Positions 1-8,944 of a stretch of DNA of 64,000 nucleotides are shown here, piece after piece. A program made the translations under genes and the position numbers. This stretch comes from Saprospiraceae bacterium (GTDB taxonomy: Bacteria > Bacteroidota > Bacteroidia > Chitinophagales > Saprospiraceae): the NCBI GenBank assembly GCA_016714765.1, contig JADKCF010000017.1, positions 1-64,000 of the forward strand. The letters are read 5' to 3'. The notes below the pieces were generated by a model that was given only the letters and a program-made list of their open reading frames with translations, had not been told where the DNA came from and made no database searches. Positions within the stretch are counted from its first letter, which is position 1. The number at the start of each line of letters is the position of its first letter.

Positions 1-26
1 AACTATAGAAAATAGAATACTATTGA

Positions 27-299
27 TTAGTTTACGGCGTCAGTTAATGACTTACCTGCCTTAAATTTTACAGATGTTTTTGCTGCAATACTGATGGTTT
101 TACCTGTAGATGGGTTTCTTCCCTCTCTAGCAGGTTTGTGGGATGTAGAAAAAGTACCGAATCCTATGAAAGCAGCTTTATCACCACTTTTTAAGGTTTT
201 TTCAACACCACTGAAAACTGCATCTACAGCACTACTTGCCTGAGCTTTTGTAATTCCAGCCGCTTCTGCTACTGCATTGATTAAATCTCCTTTGTTCAT
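27..299 (-). CDS. HU family DNA-binding protein
   Basis: Small histone-like protein that binds and bends DNA as a dimer in the nucleoid. The 90-residue product has the full HU fold: an N-terminal helical pair starting MNKGDLINAVAEAAG, then the beta-arm with the family signature around GFGTFSTSHKPAREGRNP, ending in a Lys-rich helix. The open frame extends 23 codons further upstream, but that part runs through the promoter, so the ATG at 297-299 is chosen. This gives the normal HU length. A perfect Bacteroidota promoter lies upstream (339-368). Identity is near certain; which HU paralog it is cannot be told. Confidence 0.96.
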   Translation of the reverse strand: MNKGDLINAVAEAAGITKAQASSAVDAVFSGVEKTLKSGDKAAFIGFGTFSTSHKPAREGRNPSTGKTISIAAKTSVKFKAGKSLTDAVN

Positions 300-338
300 T
301 GTAAAAAAGTTTATATTAATTAAGAATTTATTCGGGCG

Positions 339-368
339 CAAAAGTACCGTTAATTCATATAGAAACAA
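339..368 (-). promoter_or_regulatory. Bacteroidota sigma-A promoter of the HU gene
   Basis: Read on the minus strand: TTG (366-368), a spacer of exactly 19 bases, then TACTTTTG (339-346), matching the Bacteroidota consensus TTG-N19-TAnnTTTG. The predicted leader to the HU ATG is about 33 bases. Confidence 0.75.
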
Positions 369-477
369 ATTTTAATTCATAATATTTACTAAGAAAACGG
401 CTGAATCAGTCATTTTGTTGCAGATTTGGTGTATTTAGCTATTTATTTACGTATATGAAAATACAAATTTGATAATT

Positions 478-509
478 TTGAAGTTTTATTGGAATTTTTC
501 TTACTTTTG
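478..509 (+). promoter_or_regulatory. Bacteroidota promoter of the small lipoprotein gene
   Basis: TTG (478-480), 21-base spacer, TACTTTTG (502-509). It lies about 20 bases before the TTG start codon at 530 and is divergent from the HU promoter. Confidence 0.55.
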
Positions 510-529
510 GATAATAAAACCTTCACATA

Positions 530-724
530 TTGAAAAATGTAAATAAATACTTTGTTTTGATTTTTATGATAGTGATATCTTCCATTTCTCATCAATCTTG
601 CAAAACCAAGGAAGGTTGTGGTCTTGAGGAAAAATACAATAATCCTGATATGGAAACCACCAAGCGAGGAAAATCCAATTTATTTTCCAAGGCTCAATCT
701 AAGAAAATGAAGAAAAAATCATAA
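530..724 (+). CDS. Small lipoprotein-like protein, KRGKSNLF motif
   Basis: 64 residues starting at TTG. An N-terminal hydrophobic segment (about residues 7-20) is followed by Cys24, suggesting a lipoprotein or secreted peptide. The basic tail carries KRGKSNLFSKAQSKKM. I recognise this pattern (GC after the signal, then KRGKS-L-F and a basic end) from small uncharacterised Bacteroidota proteins; function unknown. No ATG is available in frame early enough to keep the signal segment. The stop codon overlaps by 6 bases the stop of the convergent permease gene on the other strand (TCATAA). Confidence 0.6.
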   Translation: MKNVNKYFVLIFMIVISSISHQSCKTKEGCGLEEKYNNPDMETTKRGKSNLFSKAQSKKMKKKS

Positions 725-1873
725 CATACCTCGTGTTCCTGTTTTTTGGTACATTGATGCAATATTGTTTAGACATAGTATGATAATGAATAATGCCAGC
801 CCCGGGCAGACTACTAACCACCAGGATTGCATGGTTCTTCCTTCAGACATCATTCTCCCCCAGGTTACCTGTTCCACAGGCAAACCCATTCCTAAAAAGG
901 ATAACGTAGATTCCAATAATATAGCACTACTTATGCTGAAGCATCCAACTACCAGGAGTGTGGGCATAATATTGGGCAAAATTTGTTTGTACATGATACG
1001 CCAGGCATCATAGCCCAGTACTTTTGCACTTACTATAAAATTTTCTTCTTTGACAGAAAGTGTTTCTGCTCTTGCATATCTTGCAAAGTCTATCCATCCC
1101 AGAATTGTAATGATTAAAATGATATTCCAGATCGAAGGAAATGAAAACAGACTGGACAAAGTCAGCAATATGAAAATACTTGGAAAAGATTTTCGAATCT
1201 CGATAACCTTGACCATCATCATATCAAACGGAATAGGATACTTCTTTATACCCTTTAACCTTCCCAATAGTTTAATGGCGTATATCAGGAGCAGGACACA
1301 ACTGATCATTATTATCCAGGTCCATTGACTTATTGTATACATAGCAAGCTCCCAGTATAAAAAAAACAACCCCATTATAAATGCTAAAAAAACTCCCATT
1401 AACTGAACCATGTTCAGACTGATGCCATCATCTCTAAAGTAGGCTGACAGTATACCTAGCGTGACACCAATAATAAAGGCAAAAAATATGGATATTAAGC
1501 CTATTTGTAAAGCTGTGACAGTCCCATATATCATGCCGGACAAAACATCTCGACCGAGTTTGTCAGTCCCCAGCCAATGCCTGTTTCTCCATGATTTGCC
1601 CGGTTGGTCTGAAAAAGGACTTAGATTGGCGTCGGTACTGATGTTGGTGACAAGCGGATCATATGGAATAATAGGATAAATGCAAATAGAATTGTGATCA
1701 GGAGATCCGATAGATGGCGTTTTGTCCTGCCATTTGGGAAAAAGTAAGTGTTTGTTTACATAGCATATCCACGCTTTGCTGCCTGCTAAAAATGGACTCA
1801 TCACTGCTACTGCAATGTAAAGGCCTAACACGCATACTGATAGCCTGAATGACGTGTTTCTTTTACTTTTCAC
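719..1873 (-). CDS. ABC transporter permease, OppC/DppC family
   Basis: Inner-membrane permease of a peptide/nickel-type importer. The diagnostic OppC segment is present at about residues 98-140 (GTDKLGRDVLSGMIYGT, then a transmembrane segment), and the EAA loop that contacts the ATPase is visible in VLGYDAWRIMYKQILPN. At 384 residues it is longer than the usual 300: an extra block of about 80 residues with two more hydrophobic segments (about 150-200) sits between the first core helix pair and the rest. Its start overlaps the OppB stop by 4 bases, so the two are translationally coupled. No ATP-binding subunit gene is adjacent. Confidence 0.9.
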   Translation of the reverse strand: MKSKRNTSFRLSVCVLGLYIAVAVMSPFLAGSKAWICYVNKHLLFPKWQDKTPSIGSPDHNSICIYPIIPYDPLVTNISTDANLSPFSDQPGKSWRNRHWLGTDKLGRDVLSGMIYGTVTALQIGLISIFFAFIIGVTLGILSAYFRDDGISLNMVQLMGVFLAFIMGLFFLYWELAMYTISQWTWIIMISCVLLLIYAIKLLGRLKGIKKYPIPFDMMMVKVIEIRKSFPSIFILLTLSSLFSFPSIWNIILIITILGWIDFARYARAETLSVKEENFIVSAKVLGYDAWRIMYKQILPNIMPTLLVVGCFSISSAILLESTLSFLGMGLPVEQVTWGRMMSEGRTMQSWWLVVCPGLALFIIILCLNNIASMYQKTGTRGML

Positions 1874-3258
1874 TGCAGACTTGTGTTAATTTTGGGATTG
1901 ACAATGGCATAAATGATATCTGTTATCAGCATAAAAACAACCGTGAAAATACTTACCAATAATAAAATGCTGAAGACCACATTCCAATCTGTGGTTGTAA
2001 TGCTATCAAAGATGAGACGACCCATTCCTGGTATATTGAAAATGACTTCAATAATAAGCGAACCCGATAATCCTGCAGGTATACGGCTACCAATGATAGT
2101 TACTACCGGAAGCAAAACATTTGGTAACAGGTGATTTTTCATGATTTTCCAGTCGCTTATACCTTTCGCTTTAGCAACAGCGAAGTATTGTTTTGTTTTT
2201 TGTTCAACTACATTATTTCTAACGACCCTGCTGAGCATCGCGATATCATTGGCTACCAGGCAAAAGACAGGCAAAACAAGTTGCTGACTAAATTTTGACA
2301 CAATTGCTGGGACAGATAAATCTGAAGGGAATGTCCAGTCTCCTGGTGTAGGGAAAATATTCATAAAATTGCCATATCTGCCAGATGTAAAAAATATAAT
2401 CAACACCGATGCCAGCCAGAACACAGGCATGGCATAAAATATAAGCCAGATAAAGCCATTTAATTTGTCAAAAAGGCTATTCTCTCTGAATCCGGCATAC
2501 AGTCCTGATGGAATGGCAATCATTGATGAAAATATGATATTGAGCAATAGCAGAATGGAAGTCCACTTTGCAGCTTCCAATATTTTATGTCCAACCTTCC
2601 TACCGTCATTATTTGAAATTCCAAAGTCACCTTTAAACATGTTTGCAAACCACCGGTGAAACTGATTATCCATTCCGTGCCAGTAAATGATAGGATAATA
2701 CCAGGTTTTTTGTGAAAGAGCCATTTGATCAATAGAAGAAATCAGAGCATTGACAGATGAAGGATTTTGACCTTTGTTTTGTGATAATTCTGTCGATAAA
2801 GTGTAAATCTCACTAAAATCAGAAATAACGTCCAGTTTTTTTAGTGTTTGTACCAAAGTCTGGCTTGAAACACTATCACCCACTAATGTCAGTTCGTCTG
2901 ATGCAGCTATTTTTTTGTTGGTTATAAAGCGACTAATGTCATCAAAGGGTATTTTTTGATTCAAGAGTTGTCTGACTTGCTCTCTTTCATTTTGGGACGT
3001 AAGGGCATTGATGTTTTTGGGATAGTAATCCGGCACCACAGATATATAAAAGACAGCTTTATCCATACCAAACTTTATATAATTCTTTACATATTCTGTG
3101 GCGGCGTTTTTATCTTCGGGTTGGATGCCTTGCAATCTCAGTAGTGACGACGCTTGATCACCCGGAACAAGCCGACTGAGAAAGAAGGCAATCATCATCA
3201 CCAAAACCAGTGTAGGCACTATTAGCAAGATTCTCGTGACAACATATTGCCCCATCAT
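1870..3258 (-). CDS. ABC transporter permease, OppB/DppB family
   Basis: Inner-membrane permease pairing with the downstream OppC-type protein. The N-terminal helix ends in the family motif FFLSRLVPGDQA. The C-terminal half has the EAA loop (AKAKGISDWKIMKNHLLPN) and the closing PGMGRLIFDSI segment. The protein is 462 residues against about 310-340 for typical OppB, because about 130 extra soluble residues (roughly 45-175) are inserted after the first membrane helix, in the periplasmic loop. It lies 5 bases after the binding-protein gene, forming one operon. Confidence 0.9.
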   Translation of the reverse strand: MMGQYVVTRILLIVPTLVLVMMIAFFLSRLVPGDQASSLLRLQGIQPEDKNAATEYVKNYIKFGMDKAVFYISVVPDYYPKNINALTSQNEREQVRQLLNQKIPFDDISRFITNKKIAASDELTLVGDSVSSQTLVQTLKKLDVISDFSEIYTLSTELSQNKGQNPSSVNALISSIDQMALSQKTWYYPIIYWHGMDNQFHRWFANMFKGDFGISNNDGRKVGHKILEAAKWTSILLLLNIIFSSMIAIPSGLYAGFRENSLFDKLNGFIWLIFYAMPVFWLASVLIIFFTSGRYGNFMNIFPTPGDWTFPSDLSVPAIVSKFSQQLVLPVFCLVANDIAMLSRVVRNNVVEQKTKQYFAVAKAKGISDWKIMKNHLLPNVLLPVVTIIGSRIPAGLSGSLIIEVIFNIPGMGRLIFDSITTTDWNVVFSILLLVSIFTVVFMLITDIIYAIVNPKINTSLQ

Positions 3259-3263
3259 TTATT

Positions 3264-5018
3264 TCATTTAGTGGACGCTTTACTTCCTGCCAATCTGAAT
3301 GTGTTGGCCATATATCCGGGTCTTTTAATTGTAGCGAATGAAGTCCATTTTTTACTGACGATAATTTTTTCTTCTGGAGCGTATAAAAATATGACGGGCT
3401 GATCCTCATAGATTTGAGCTTGTATTTTCTGGTACATTTCCATCCTGTCTTTATCATCCTTGAGTGTGACTATTTTTTTGATCATATCATCTGTTATAGA
3501 ATTTCGGTAGGATGCATCATTGCTTCCATCCGGAGTATCGTTTTCAGATGACCATTTGCTCATGTCATCCCAGGTTACGATATCCTGAGAGAAAACGGAA
3601 GGAACCATTTGGAATTTACGGGGTTTTAAATTTTCTGCCCGTATCAGTTTGAAATCTTTTTCGGTAATTTTTATTTTTATTCCGACCTTCGCAGCATTTT
3701 CCTGGAGAGGGATAGAAAGGTTTTTACCCAGTTTCTGCCCTGAAATCAGTATTTCTATTTCCATTTCAGTATTCTTGCCATTCAGTTTTTTATCCATTGT
3801 TCCGTTATTGTTGAAGTCTTTCCATCCAGCTTCTTAAAGAAGAAGTTGCTTTGCTTTTTCCAGATCATAAGGTATGGGTTTTAATGTAGTATTGAATGTC
3901 TTCTTGAGTGGGTGAATAGCTCCAACTGAGATTACTCCCATCCCACCTTCCAGATTTTGTATTATACTCTTTACATCAATCAGGTGAGCCAATGCTTTTC
4001 TGACATTTACATCCTGTAGAATGGGATCCTGATTATTGAGAACAATAAAATACTGTTTCATCAGTGCAGGATGGTAAAATGCAAACTTATTTTTCAAGAG
4101 GCTATCATCTTCCATCGCATTGTAACTACCTGCTGATATTTCATTGATGACATCCAGCTTATCTGCTTTTAGTTGTGTGAGCGCTGTGAGCTCATCAGGG
4201 ATGATGTGAAATATCATTTTATCGGGACCTTGCTGGAGGATAGCTTGTTTTTTGTCTTTGGCCCAGTAATTTTCTTTTTTTTCTATTATAATATTCTGGT
4301 TTGCCGACCAGGATACAAACTTATACGGACCAGCTCCACAAAATTGATTCCTTGAAAAGTCATTGCTGTTGAATTTTTCGGCAAATTTAGTAAGGAGGGT
4401 ATCGTTTTTTAGTTTTTCTTCATTATCAGCCATTAAATCCTTAAAGCTGTATTTTGACAAAATATTCAGACTATCATAAAAGTATCTTGGATATATCTCT
4501 ATGTTGACAGCTGTCTCCAGAGCCAGCATATAATCATGTTTGAATATCACCCTGATTTTTTTATTGTTTGTCTGATCGAGCACGATGTTGGCAATATTTT
4601 GTGTGAGTTCGCGGTATTTACCGGCATTGGTCAGAGGCATATTGATAGCCTTGATAGTAAATAAGTAATCTTCTGATGTAATAGGGCTGCCGTTATCCCA
4701 TTTTGCATCATCCACAATTTTAAAGTCAAAAGCCACACCTCCTTTGTATATTCCGGTATCTATAGCAATTTCTGCAGGAATTTCTGTAATTAACACAGGC
4801 GTAAGGCTAAGTGTGACTGGATCGAAATCTGCTAAGGGTAGATGTATATACTGATATATTTCCCTTGCTGTAGGGTTTGGAAATAGTAAAGGATTAATTC
4901 GTTCAGGATCTTTTTTTAATCTTATATGCAAGGAGTTGTCATCCGGCAAAGGGTCACTTTTGCAGGATATAAGGAAAAAAATGAACATAAAACCAAAAAA
5001 TTGTGAAACTCTGCTCAT
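3264..5018 (-). CDS. ABC transporter substrate-binding protein, family 5 (interrupted by in-frame stop)
   Basis: Periplasmic peptide- or nickel-binding lipoprotein of the SBP_bac_5 type. Start chosen at MSRVSQFFGF, which gives a lipoprotein signal ending FFLISC. Features seen are LKKDPERINPLLFPNP near the N-terminus, KWDNGSPITSEDYLFTI, and the C-terminal region. One TAA (3834-3836) interrupts the frame: the codons before read AKQLLL and those after read EAGWKDFNNNG, still in the same frame and exactly the conserved LL-x-EAGW element. Total about 584 codons, the normal length. The stop is either a one-base error (AAA to TAA) or a real null mutation. First gene of the operon with the two permeases. 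Confidence 0.85.
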
Positions 5019-5039
5019 GAGATTTATATTTAACATTGA

Positions 5040-5047
5040 CAAAAATA
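5040..5047 (-). promoter_or_regulatory. Promoter -7 element of the ABC importer operon
   Basis: TATTTTTG on the minus strand, exact match to TAnnTTTG, about 22 bases before the ATG at 5018. The more upstream TTG start of the open frame would overlap this element, which supports the shorter start. No clear TTG -33 box. Confidence 0.4.
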
Positions 5048-5182
5048 TATAAAATAATCCAGAGATTGTTAAAATTCAGGCAACTTTAAGAATCATTAAC
5101 GGATGGGCACAACACAATGACGCAGGTTTTGTTAGGCTTCCGAATTTTATTTATAAAAGTGAGATTTAAATAAAAAATTTTT

Positions 5183-6109
5183 ATGTCAACATCGGAGAAA
5201 AAGATCATTTGGTTAGCTGGAGGAGATGGATTGGTAGGAAAGCACTTGATAGGCATGTTAGACCCCACATCTTATCACATTGCTGTATTGTCCCGACGAA
5301 AGAGAGTTTCTGTAAGTTCCCGAATAGAATATATCTTATGGGATACAGAAAAGCAATACATTGATTCTACTCAAAAACCTGATTTTATCATTAATCTGGC
5401 GGGTGCAGGGATTGCTGACCAGCGATGGACAGACTGGCGCAAAAAGGAACTTGTCAGTAGTCGCGTGAACAGTGCAAGTACGATTGAGAAATATCTTAAA
5501 AACCATAACGTCCGTCCATCAGCCTATATCTCGGCTTCTGCCGTTGGTTATTATGGCCACAGGGGTGATGAGATACTTACTGAAACTAGTCCCGCAGGGG
5601 ATGAATTTATGGCTGAATGCTGCATCGCCTGGGAGCAAGCTGCTAGCCATACCGGAAAGTATTGTGAAAGAACCATCATTTTGCGAATCGGGATAGTCAT
5701 GAGTATGTTAGGTGGCGCACTTCCTAAAATACTCATGACCAAAGGAATAGGGGTATTCAATTATTTTGGTAATGGTCGGCAATATTACCCCTGGATTCAT
5801 ATCAGTGATTTATGCAATTTATTGATAACTTCTATAGCGGACAGTAGTTTCAGTGGGGTATATAATGCTGTTGCCCCACAGGAAATAACCAACAGAGATA
5901 TGATGGCGGAAATAATGAATGTGAACCAGATGAAGGGATTGATACTCCCTGCCCCAGTTTTTGGTCTCAGGATAGCTCTGGGCGAAATGGCCAATGTGGT
6001 TTTAAATTCTGATCGAATCCGTATCGACAGACTATTGAGAACAAATTTTAAATTTAAATTTGAGAAAATAGGGGATGCTACAAAAGATCTGATTGCCCTG
6101 AATATTTAA
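5183..6109 (+). CDS. TIGR01777 family NAD(P)-dependent epimerase (SDR)
   Basis: Extended short-chain dehydrogenase-like protein of the YfcH/SDR39U1 type, cytoplasmic, substrate unknown. The N-terminal Rossmann loop reads AGGDGLVGKHL (residues 11-21). The family hallmark is INLAGAGIADQRWTDWRKKEL (around 72-92), and SASAVGYYG (about 115-123) carries the YG of this subfamily. The C-terminal DUF1731-like part has LPAPVFGLRIALGEMA. 308 residues, the usual length. Monocistronic, convergent with the OmpA-family gene. Confidence 0.9.
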   Translation: MSTSEKKIIWLAGGDGLVGKHLIGMLDPTSYHIAVLSRRKRVSVSSRIEYILWDTEKQYIDSTQKPDFIINLAGAGIADQRWTDWRKKELVSSRVNSASTIEKYLKNHNVRPSAYISASAVGYYGHRGDEILTETSPAGDEFMAECCIAWEQAASHTGKYCERTIILRIGIVMSMLGGALPKILMTKGIGVFNYFGNGRQYYPWIHISDLCNLLITSIADSSFSGVYNAVAPQEITNRDMMAEIMNVNQMKGLILPAPVFGLRIALGEMANVVLNSDRIRIDRLLRTNFKFKFEKIGDATKDLIALNI

Positions 6110-6137
6110 CTTTGTACAGAAAGGAAATATAGGTGTT

Positions 6138-7316
6138 TTAACTATTGAGGCTGAGTATTTTTATTTCTACCCGCTGATTTTTATCTCTGCCAAACTTTGT
6201 TTTGTTGTCTGCTATGGGCTTTTTCTTTCCATAGCCTTTAAACTGGACCTTGGATGGATCTACACCTTTATTGACAAGGTACTCAGCTACTGCTTTTGCT
6301 CTGGATGTACTTAGTTTGTCACAATACTCATCACTGGGGACGCTATTAGTATGTCCTCCTATCTCTATGATCACATCATCATTGGATATCAAAAAACCAA
6401 AGACGTCATCCAGCACTTCATAAGAGGATTTATCTATAGTGGCTGAGTCGGCTTTGAAAAGAAGATTTCGGATCTCAATAGTTTGTCCTTCCTTGATGCT
6501 GGTACGATTAAGTTCTTGCAGAATCTTGGGTTTATAAGATTTCGGTGGAGATGTTACTACAGATAGCGAACCGTCTTTGGCAGGCACTTTGGTATCCCCA
6601 TCATTGGTTTGTTTTTTACGTTTATGTGGGGGTAGTTTGCTTTTGGAGTATGCAAGAGGAGGCTCTCCAGGGCAAGGTATCCTGATGATTTCTGATGCTC
6701 CATCTACCAAAATATTTCCATTGTAAGGAATAAATATAGGTGTCTTATAATATGCTTCAAATGTGATGGATCTTATGTTGGATTTTGGTCTGAATTCAAA
6801 AGAGTTGATCTGCCAGCTGGTATTATTGACTGGTTTGGACTCTGCCAGTAATTCCTTATCATTACAAAACCCTGACCCACCCCAGATTCTTAATACAATT
6901 GGTGTCGTATAATTGGCCGGCGTCCTGGTTGTCCTGGTTGGGCTTACGTATTTTTCAGCCCGTGCAAGGTGAATGGTAAATTTATAGCATTTTCCGGCAA
7001 GGAGCACCGAATCTAATCGCTGAGATACTGATTCGTAAGTATTATTGTCTCTGACTACCATTCCCAGGTAGGTTTTTTTATCCGATGCAGGGAGGTTGTT
7101 TTCCCAATAACCATTGGGATGTATATCAGGAGGTGTTTCCAGCGGAAAATTTATCTTGCCACAATCATACCATCCACTGATGCCATCCATTGCTTCTCCA
7201 CCTCTTTTCGGATTGTCTTCAAAACTGGGATTTCGCAGCCTTACAGTATCCGACTGTGAGACAGCAGACAGGGTCTGGATTACGAGAATAATAAATATAC
7301 TAATGCTTCTTACCAT
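6138..7316 (-). CDS. OmpA family protein with N-terminal carbohydrate-binding-like domain
   Basis: 392-residue secreted or outer-membrane-associated protein. A signal peptide (residues 1-21) is followed by a beta-rich domain (about 25-210, starting VRLRNPSFEDNPKRGG), which resembles the galactose-binding-like jelly-roll domains found before OmpA in Bacteroidota. After a charged linker comes a C-terminal OmpA domain (about 280-390) with the peptidoglycan-binding pattern: IEIGGHTNSVPSDEYC, then LSTSRAKAVAEYLV, then GYGKKKPI. Its likely role is anchoring the envelope to peptidoglycan. Confidence 0.88.
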   Translation of the reverse strand: MVRSISIFIILVIQTLSAVSQSDTVRLRNPSFEDNPKRGGEAMDGISGWYDCGKINFPLETPPDIHPNGYWENNLPASDKKTYLGMVVRDNNTYESVSQRLDSVLLAGKCYKFTIHLARAEKYVSPTRTTRTPANYTTPIVLRIWGGSGFCNDKELLAESKPVNNTSWQINSFEFRPKSNIRSITFEAYYKTPIFIPYNGNILVDGASEIIRIPCPGEPPLAYSKSKLPPHKRKKQTNDGDTKVPAKDGSLSVVTSPPKSYKPKILQELNRTSIKEGQTIEIRNLLFKADSATIDKSSYEVLDDVFGFLISNDDVIIEIGGHTNSVPSDEYCDKLSTSRAKAVAEYLVNKGVDPSKVQFKGYGKKKPIADNKTKFGRDKNQRVEIKILSLNS

Positions 7317-7351
7317 CTTTAAAAAACCAGCTTTATGAAGGACTAAACGTA

Positions 7352-7359
7352 CAAAAGTA
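7352..7359 (-). promoter_or_regulatory. Promoter -7 element and inverted repeat upstream of the OmpA-family gene
   Basis: TACTTTTG on the minus strand, about 36 bases before the start codon. It lies inside a perfect inverted repeat ACAAAAG-N5-CTTTTGT (7351-7369), which could be an operator. No TTG -33 box was found at the usual distance. Confidence 0.4.
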
Positions 7360-7502
7360 GTGCTTTTGTTGTGAAAAAATTTACATTAACTCAAAATTAA
7401 CGACCAAATTAACGGATACACCGACATATTCTGTGATGGATGATTTATTTGTCATGTATTATCGCCATAAGTCCATTTCAAAGAGTATTGTATTATGGAT
7501 GT

Positions 7503-8873
7503 TCATTTATGTGAAGGAATATCTATACCTTTCATTTTGCGGTACAACTCGGTAGCATAACCATCAGTCATACCGGAGACAAAATCCAGAACACCCATCG
7601 TTTTTTCATATGGAGAAGTGTCGTCTTTGGCCAGATTATATTGATCAGGAATAAGATGGAGGCATTTTTTTTGTAACGGAGTCCTGTTTTCGTTGAGTAC
7701 TGCTGTCACAAAGACCGATAATATTTCAGACATAACATTGTATCCAGCCATCTCTACTTCGATTACTGAAGGATGATTATAAATTTTCTGGATAGATATG
7801 TCATTGATTTTTTTCAGATATGGACATTGTTTTTCCACCTCATCCATCAGTGTGCTGTTAAAGCGGCCGCAGATGATTTCTTGACAGTTTTTGAAGAAGG
7901 TTTCGGCTGCTTTGTTGACAAGGCCATTAATACATTTAGCCCTTAAGTAAGAAATGGCTTCATTATTGTCGGTAATTTTTGTCAGCACCTCTTTTGTTCT
8001 ATCTGTATTATCACTCATCTCTCCTATCAACATCAGGAATGTGGCCTCTATGGCTTCTCTGGAGAGTATGCCTATACGGTGAGCGTCTTCCATGTCTATG
8101 ATCCTGTAACAAATATCATCTGCTGCTTCTACGAGATACACAAACGGGTGCCTGTAAGCACTGCCATCTTCGTGACTGAGGCCAAACTCTGCAATGATAT
8201 CGTTATAAGCTGTCTGGTCAGAAAGGAAATAACCGAATTTTTTCTTATGAATGACATTTTTGTCCATTTCTGAAGATGCACAAGGGTATTTCAGTATGGA
8301 TGCCAGAGTGACGAACATCAATCTCTGACCTCCCTCGAGCTTACCCTTAAATTGTCTTGTGAGCAATCTTAAAGCATTGGCATTGCCTTCAAAATTGGTC
8401 AGATCTTCCCACTCATCATTAGAGAAGTGTTGGCGCAGATGGGATTGGTTGAGTGGAAGCGCGGCGTTAGTTTTAAAATAATGTGAAATCGCTTTTTCAC
8501 CAGAGTGACCAAAGGCCGGATTTCCCACATCATGTGCCAAACAAGCAGATGCTATAACGCCGGAAAGTTCATATTTATAAAAGGATTTCTGATATTCAGT
8601 CAATGTATCCCCGTACATTACCGCAAGTTCATGACCTATGAGTGACCCTAGAGACCGGCCTACTGAAGCTACTTCCAGCGAGTGCGTGAGCCTGTTATGT
8701 ACAAATACGTTGCCAGGCAGAGGGAAAACTTGTGTTTTGTTTTGTAATCTTCTGAATGCTGAAAGAAATATAATCCTATCATAATCCCTGGTAAACTCGG
8801 AGCGCATACCTCCCAAAGCTGACGTCTGGTACCCAAATCTTCGGTATGAAATACAATCTCCCCAGTGCTGCAT
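7503..8873 (-). CDS. dgt: dGTPase (deoxyguanosinetriphosphate triphosphohydrolase)
   Basis: HD-domain enzyme that hydrolyses dGTP (or dNTPs) to deoxynucleoside and triphosphate, in the cytosol. HD motif residues are visible in order: RLTHSLEVASVGRSLG, then ACLAHDVGNPAFGHSGE, then the later Asp in EAADDICYRIIDMEDA. The N-terminal RDYDRIIFLSAFRRLQ is also typical. About 456 residues, as for type-1 dGTPases. The TTG eight codons earlier overlaps the promoter octamer at 8895-8902, so the ATG of MQHWGDC is preferred. Confidence 0.93.
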   Translation of the reverse strand: MQHWGDCISYRRFGYQTSALGGMRSEFTRDYDRIIFLSAFRRLQNKTQVFPLPGNVFVHNRLTHSLEVASVGRSLGSLIGHELAVMYGDTLTEYQKSFYKYELSGVIASACLAHDVGNPAFGHSGEKAISHYFKTNAALPLNQSHLRQHFSNDEWEDLTNFEGNANALRLLTRQFKGKLEGGQRLMFVTLASILKYPCASSEMDKNVIHKKKFGYFLSDQTAYNDIIAEFGLSHEDGSAYRHPFVYLVEAADDICYRIIDMEDAHRIGILSREAIEATFLMLIGEMSDNTDRTKEVLTKITDNNEAISYLRAKCINGLVNKAAETFFKNCQEIICGRFNSTLMDEVEKQCPYLKKINDISIQKIYNHPSVIEVEMAGYNVMSEILSVFVTAVLNENRTPLQKKCLHLIPDQYNLAKDDTSPYEKTMGVLDFVSGMTDGYATELYRKMKGIDIPSHK

Positions 8874-8894
8874 ATGTTTAGGTGTTGGTTGTAA

Positions 8895-8902
8895 CAAAGA
8901 TA
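8895..8902 (-). promoter_or_regulatory. Promoter -7 element of dgt
   Basis: TATCTTTG on the minus strand, exact match to TAnnTTTG, 22 bases before the ATG at 8873. A TTG is present but only 15 bases upstream. Confidence 0.4.
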
Positions 8903-8944
8903 ACCACAGTCAGATCTCAAAGCCTGAATCTGTAAGTGTTTGTA

